From: Hydractinia symbiolongicarpus
Taxonomy: Eukaryota; Cnidaria; Hydrozoa; Anthoathecata; Hydractiniidae
DNA length: 64,000 nucleotides
Direction: 5' to 3'
Assembly: GCF_029227915.1 (NCBI RefSeq)
Contig: NC_079879.1
Coordinates: 24,568,501-24,632,500 of the forward strand
Below are positions 61,501 to 64,000 of the stretch, piece after piece (position 1 is the first letter of the stretch; each line of letters opens with the position of its first letter). Under the pieces are notes generated by a model that was given only the letters and a program-made list of their open reading frames with translations, did no database searches and had not been told where the DNA came from. A program made the translations under genes and the position numbers.

Positions 61501-63771
61501 GAGTTACGCTGCATAGATAAGTTACATTTGTTTGGAAATACCAGAAAGAGAAACATTGAGCTATCGCAGCTACTCAGTTGAATGAAAAATTTATATCAGG
61601 ACATCATTTTTATTGAGAAAATGTTTTATTCCCTCCTTTATCAGAAAAAGTTTGCTAAAGACTAGATAAGATAATTGAATTGACCTACCAAAAAATGACC
61701 AGTGTCGATTTTGTATTGATATGATGGATCGTGAACTTCATTGATTCTGAAAAAAAAAAAAAAAATCAGCACATTAAAAGAATTAAAAGAAGGAATATGC
61801 CACTATAAAAGCTGTTGACATCAACTAAATAATAAATGGCCGGAAAACAACTTTTAATAAAGAAACCTTTCCGTCTGAAAGAAAATAGGTACTAGACCAA
61901 AAAACACTTCATAAAACTTCCAAACATATTTTCTCACATGTGCATGCTGTACAGTGAATTATTATTTTATTAATGGATGGATTTGGAGCATGTGTGTGTT
62001 TACAAAATTTCTTTCTTACTCTTGCCAGGATAATATGGTGCATCCTGTCGCCCAAATTAATCCAACAATAATAACTTTGGGGAGGTAAAATGGAAGAAAG
62101 CGTCTTTCAGCCTAAATTAATAAAAAAAAACAAAAAATTATATATCAAATTTATATATTAAAATAAAAAGGATTTTATTATAAAAGTTTGTTGGATCAAG
62201 GAGGTTTAGTTGGATGCACATATAAAATGTTATTATTTCTTTGGAATTTTTAATAGAAATTACTAAAACACAAATTAACAAAAGTTACAAACATTTACAG
62301 AAAAATAAATAAAAAACGGGTTGGGTAATGTCTTAAATGCCCGTCCTTTACGTCTTCCAGCATATACTGAAAATGACATTGTGGGATGCTGCTTTTTTAA
62401 AGTCTGTCTACATTATAAAGACAGAAAAAAACAAGTTCACAAGCAATTAGAATCAAATAAAAGGGGAACATTACCTGTCTAATGCCATGATACGCACATA
62501 ACCAAAACATTAGCAAGGCAGCAAAAAATGAAACTTGAAAGATGGCGTCAAACAACCTTGGTATCCAACTTTGCACAAGAAATGTTAAGGGAAACACAGG
62601 ATCTAAAAACAAACAACATGCAATTAATAACGAGTCTAAATGCACAGGCCAAAATACCAGTAGTTTATATAAAAAGATTTTCCCACTAAAGAAAGTGTAT
62701 TAGTAAATAACACCTTCTCAGTTTTGTTATTGCAAAACTGTACCATTTTTACATCACATTTTAACTAATACTATAGTGCTTTTCACAAACATCCAAATAT
62801 GGCAGGGAACTGGAAAATGCATGAAATTATGTGGCTGTCAACATGATACAGGACAGAATTTTTTTACAAGAGTTGCAAAACATAATTCAGGGTTAGTACT
62901 AATACATATAAAAACAGGCGCTAACGAGAGATACATAAAATCAAGTTATGTCAAGACATATATTTTTAGAAAATTTGTGTTCAATTACCATTTTGTGCAC
63001 CATGCACATCTTTTTTCATAGTTCCATATTAAATCGTCATGGCACAACATAAATTTTGTGTGCAACTTACGGAATGTAATCCAAACGTTAATGGGGGGAT
63101 ACCTAAACTCAGGGGAATGAAAATAAAAGAAGGGGGATGGAAGTGGCTTTTACTATGTGCAAACCAACTAAAATTGCTATTTTACTTACTGTTGTACAAA
63201 AGAAGTAAAGGGAGGAGAGCTGACATCCATCTTTGTTCGATACACCAATCGCGAACAGGAAACTTTCGTAAACTGTGGGTGAACAGACACTAAACAAAAG
63301 ATAAAAAAATAAAAACAGAAAGTTCTTTTTCTATTGTAAGTAATAAGCTCGTATAAAATGTTTTACTATAAACAAAAATGCTACATATACAGCATAAGAA
63401 AAGATTACAAAAAATTACAAAAAAAATTTAAACACCCCTATGTGAAGGAGAGCCTTACCGTTACCGTAAATGATAAGACCAAGAAGACAAAACGGAACCA
63501 AATTTGAATTTGTGTAAATTGATCTTCAAAATATTTAAACTAAAAAATATAAGAAATGTATTAATATGGCATTTGGAACAATAACAGAATGGTCTCTATA
63601 TTTTACAAAAATCTTGTTTAAAATTGCTGCGATAGTTTTATCACTTACTGTAAAAACTACATTTCGTATTCCTACACCAGGTGGGAGTTTCAAGCCATAT
63701 AAGTTTATATTAACTTCATATGATGGGTGATTCAATGATCCAAGATGAAATATTACCATGGACTCACAAGC
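58593..63771 (-). CDS. TMEM181: TMEM181 seven-helix membrane protein, 3' twelve exons
   Basis: TMEM181 (GPR178) is a GOLD-domain seven-helix protein of secretory and plasma membranes; the human one is a host factor for a bacterial distending toxin. Exons in coding order: 63649-63771, 63459-63539, 63190-63289, 62475-62602, 62020-62111, 61689-61746, 60780-60882, 60403-60454, 60133-60281, 59935-60009, 59166-59238 and 58593-58662; 1104 bases in frame, 367 residues to the stop at 58593-58595. Family stretches include IQIWFRFVFLVLSF, CLFTHSLRKFPVRDWCIEQ, RWMSALLPLLLLYN, FWLCAYHGIRQ, FYLPKVIIVG, EVHDPSYQYKIDTGHF, FGGAVLQENFV, NLYLYTMAYVYSPSP and FSMLGDSDEDV. The N-terminal luminal part lies beyond the right edge. 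The exon ending at 60133 adds about 18 residues after YQN compared with the human protein. Confidence 0.95.
60930..61075. mobile_element. GTCC-family repeat relative in a TMEM181 intron
   Basis: GGTTCGCCCGTCCTTTATAT and TTCGCGTGTCTTGTTACTCC are the diverged reverse complement of blocks in the 17630-17790 repeat. The terminal GTCC tract is not present here. Confidence 0.5.
61081..61479. mobile_element. 400-bp MITE with CCGTAATTCCTC ends
   Basis: CCGTAATTCCTCTTTTTAGC at the left and a matching TAAAAAGAGGAATTACGG at the right are inverted ends with one visible difference. Next to each end are C- or G-rich tracts, and GGGGGGCTTAGAAG units are tandemly repeated near 61138-61185. It shares the CCGTAAT terminus with the 57052 element. 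It lies in the TMEM181 intron between exons 61689 and 60882. Confidence 0.75.
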
Positions 63772-64000
63772 CTAAAAATTATATTAGTCGTAATATACAT
63801 CTTAGAACACAGAAATAACAATAACCAAGAAATTCATAGCATAATCTGGCAATTGGTTTTTCTTGAAGAAAATGGATATAGTGCAAACAGTACGAATTGG
63901 TCCAAAAAATTTTAACATAAATATTATTTAGACAAGAAAGAAAATCGATAACTTAAGATATTTCCTTTAAAATTTAACATTTTTATTGACACTAAATTTC
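63772..64000 (-). other. TMEM181 intron at the window edge
   Basis: T-rich tract and AG on the minus strand (63772-63773) lead into the exon at 63771. No further exon is seen before the edge. Confidence 0.6.

Noticed and set aside
62776-63293. Two plus-strand frames of 81 and 84 codons
   Set aside because: They overlap TMEM181 introns and exon 63190-63289 in antisense and have no family features.

Overview
The window is animal nuclear DNA: AT-rich, with GT-AG introns, and with metazoan-only genes such as an HMX homeobox gene, TMEM181, WTAP and a ZC3H11A-like gene. The repeats (short MITEs beginning AACCTCGTCCCCAGGG, GTCC-tract repeats, a tRNA-like SINE) and the compact gene style look cnidarian to me, perhaps hydrozoan; that placement is an inference. 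I rebuilt the genes by hand from reading frame, splice sites and intron phase, and every joined CDS keeps frame.

Layout. 436-992 (+) is the last exon of a mitoferrin. 1931-4312 is a gene-free stretch bounded by perfect 73-bp inverted repeats. 6195-7910 (+) is a three-exon gene of unknown function with a SINE in intron 2. 8018-12500 is a tandem-repeat block: a 203-bp duplication, then about 14 copies of a 177-bp satellite between diverged flanks. 12894-13429 (-) holds the two homeodomain exons of an HMX/NK5 gene. 13430-19468 is mostly non-coding. 19469-28833 (-) is a 20-exon gene for a 517-residue protein with a FYVE-like zinc finger, ankyrin repeats and a coiled coil. A repeat-rich spacer of about 5 kb follows, with a LINE tail and a 465-bp MITE.

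33966-41920 (+) is an 11-exon ZC3H11A-like gene of 1001 codons. Its seventh intron carries a 2.6-kb TTAA-target transposon with remnants of a THAP zinc finger and a P2X7-ballast-like cysteine domain, and a second transposon sits inside that one. 43418-48049 (+) is WTAP (416 residues). 50303-52033 (+) is a FERM-domain gene. 53200-53835 is a 128-bp minisatellite. On the minus strand follow NPRL3 (54527-56605), V-ATPase subunit G (57388-57735) and the 3' twelve exons of TMEM181 (58593-63771, continuing past the right edge).

Two neighbourhoods have a functional theme. ZC3H11A and WTAP both act in nuclear mRNA processing and lie in tandem. NPRL3 (GATOR1) and V-ATPase G both act at the lysosome surface in nutrient sensing, on the same strand less than 1 kb apart. 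Shared regulation is only a hypothesis in both cases.
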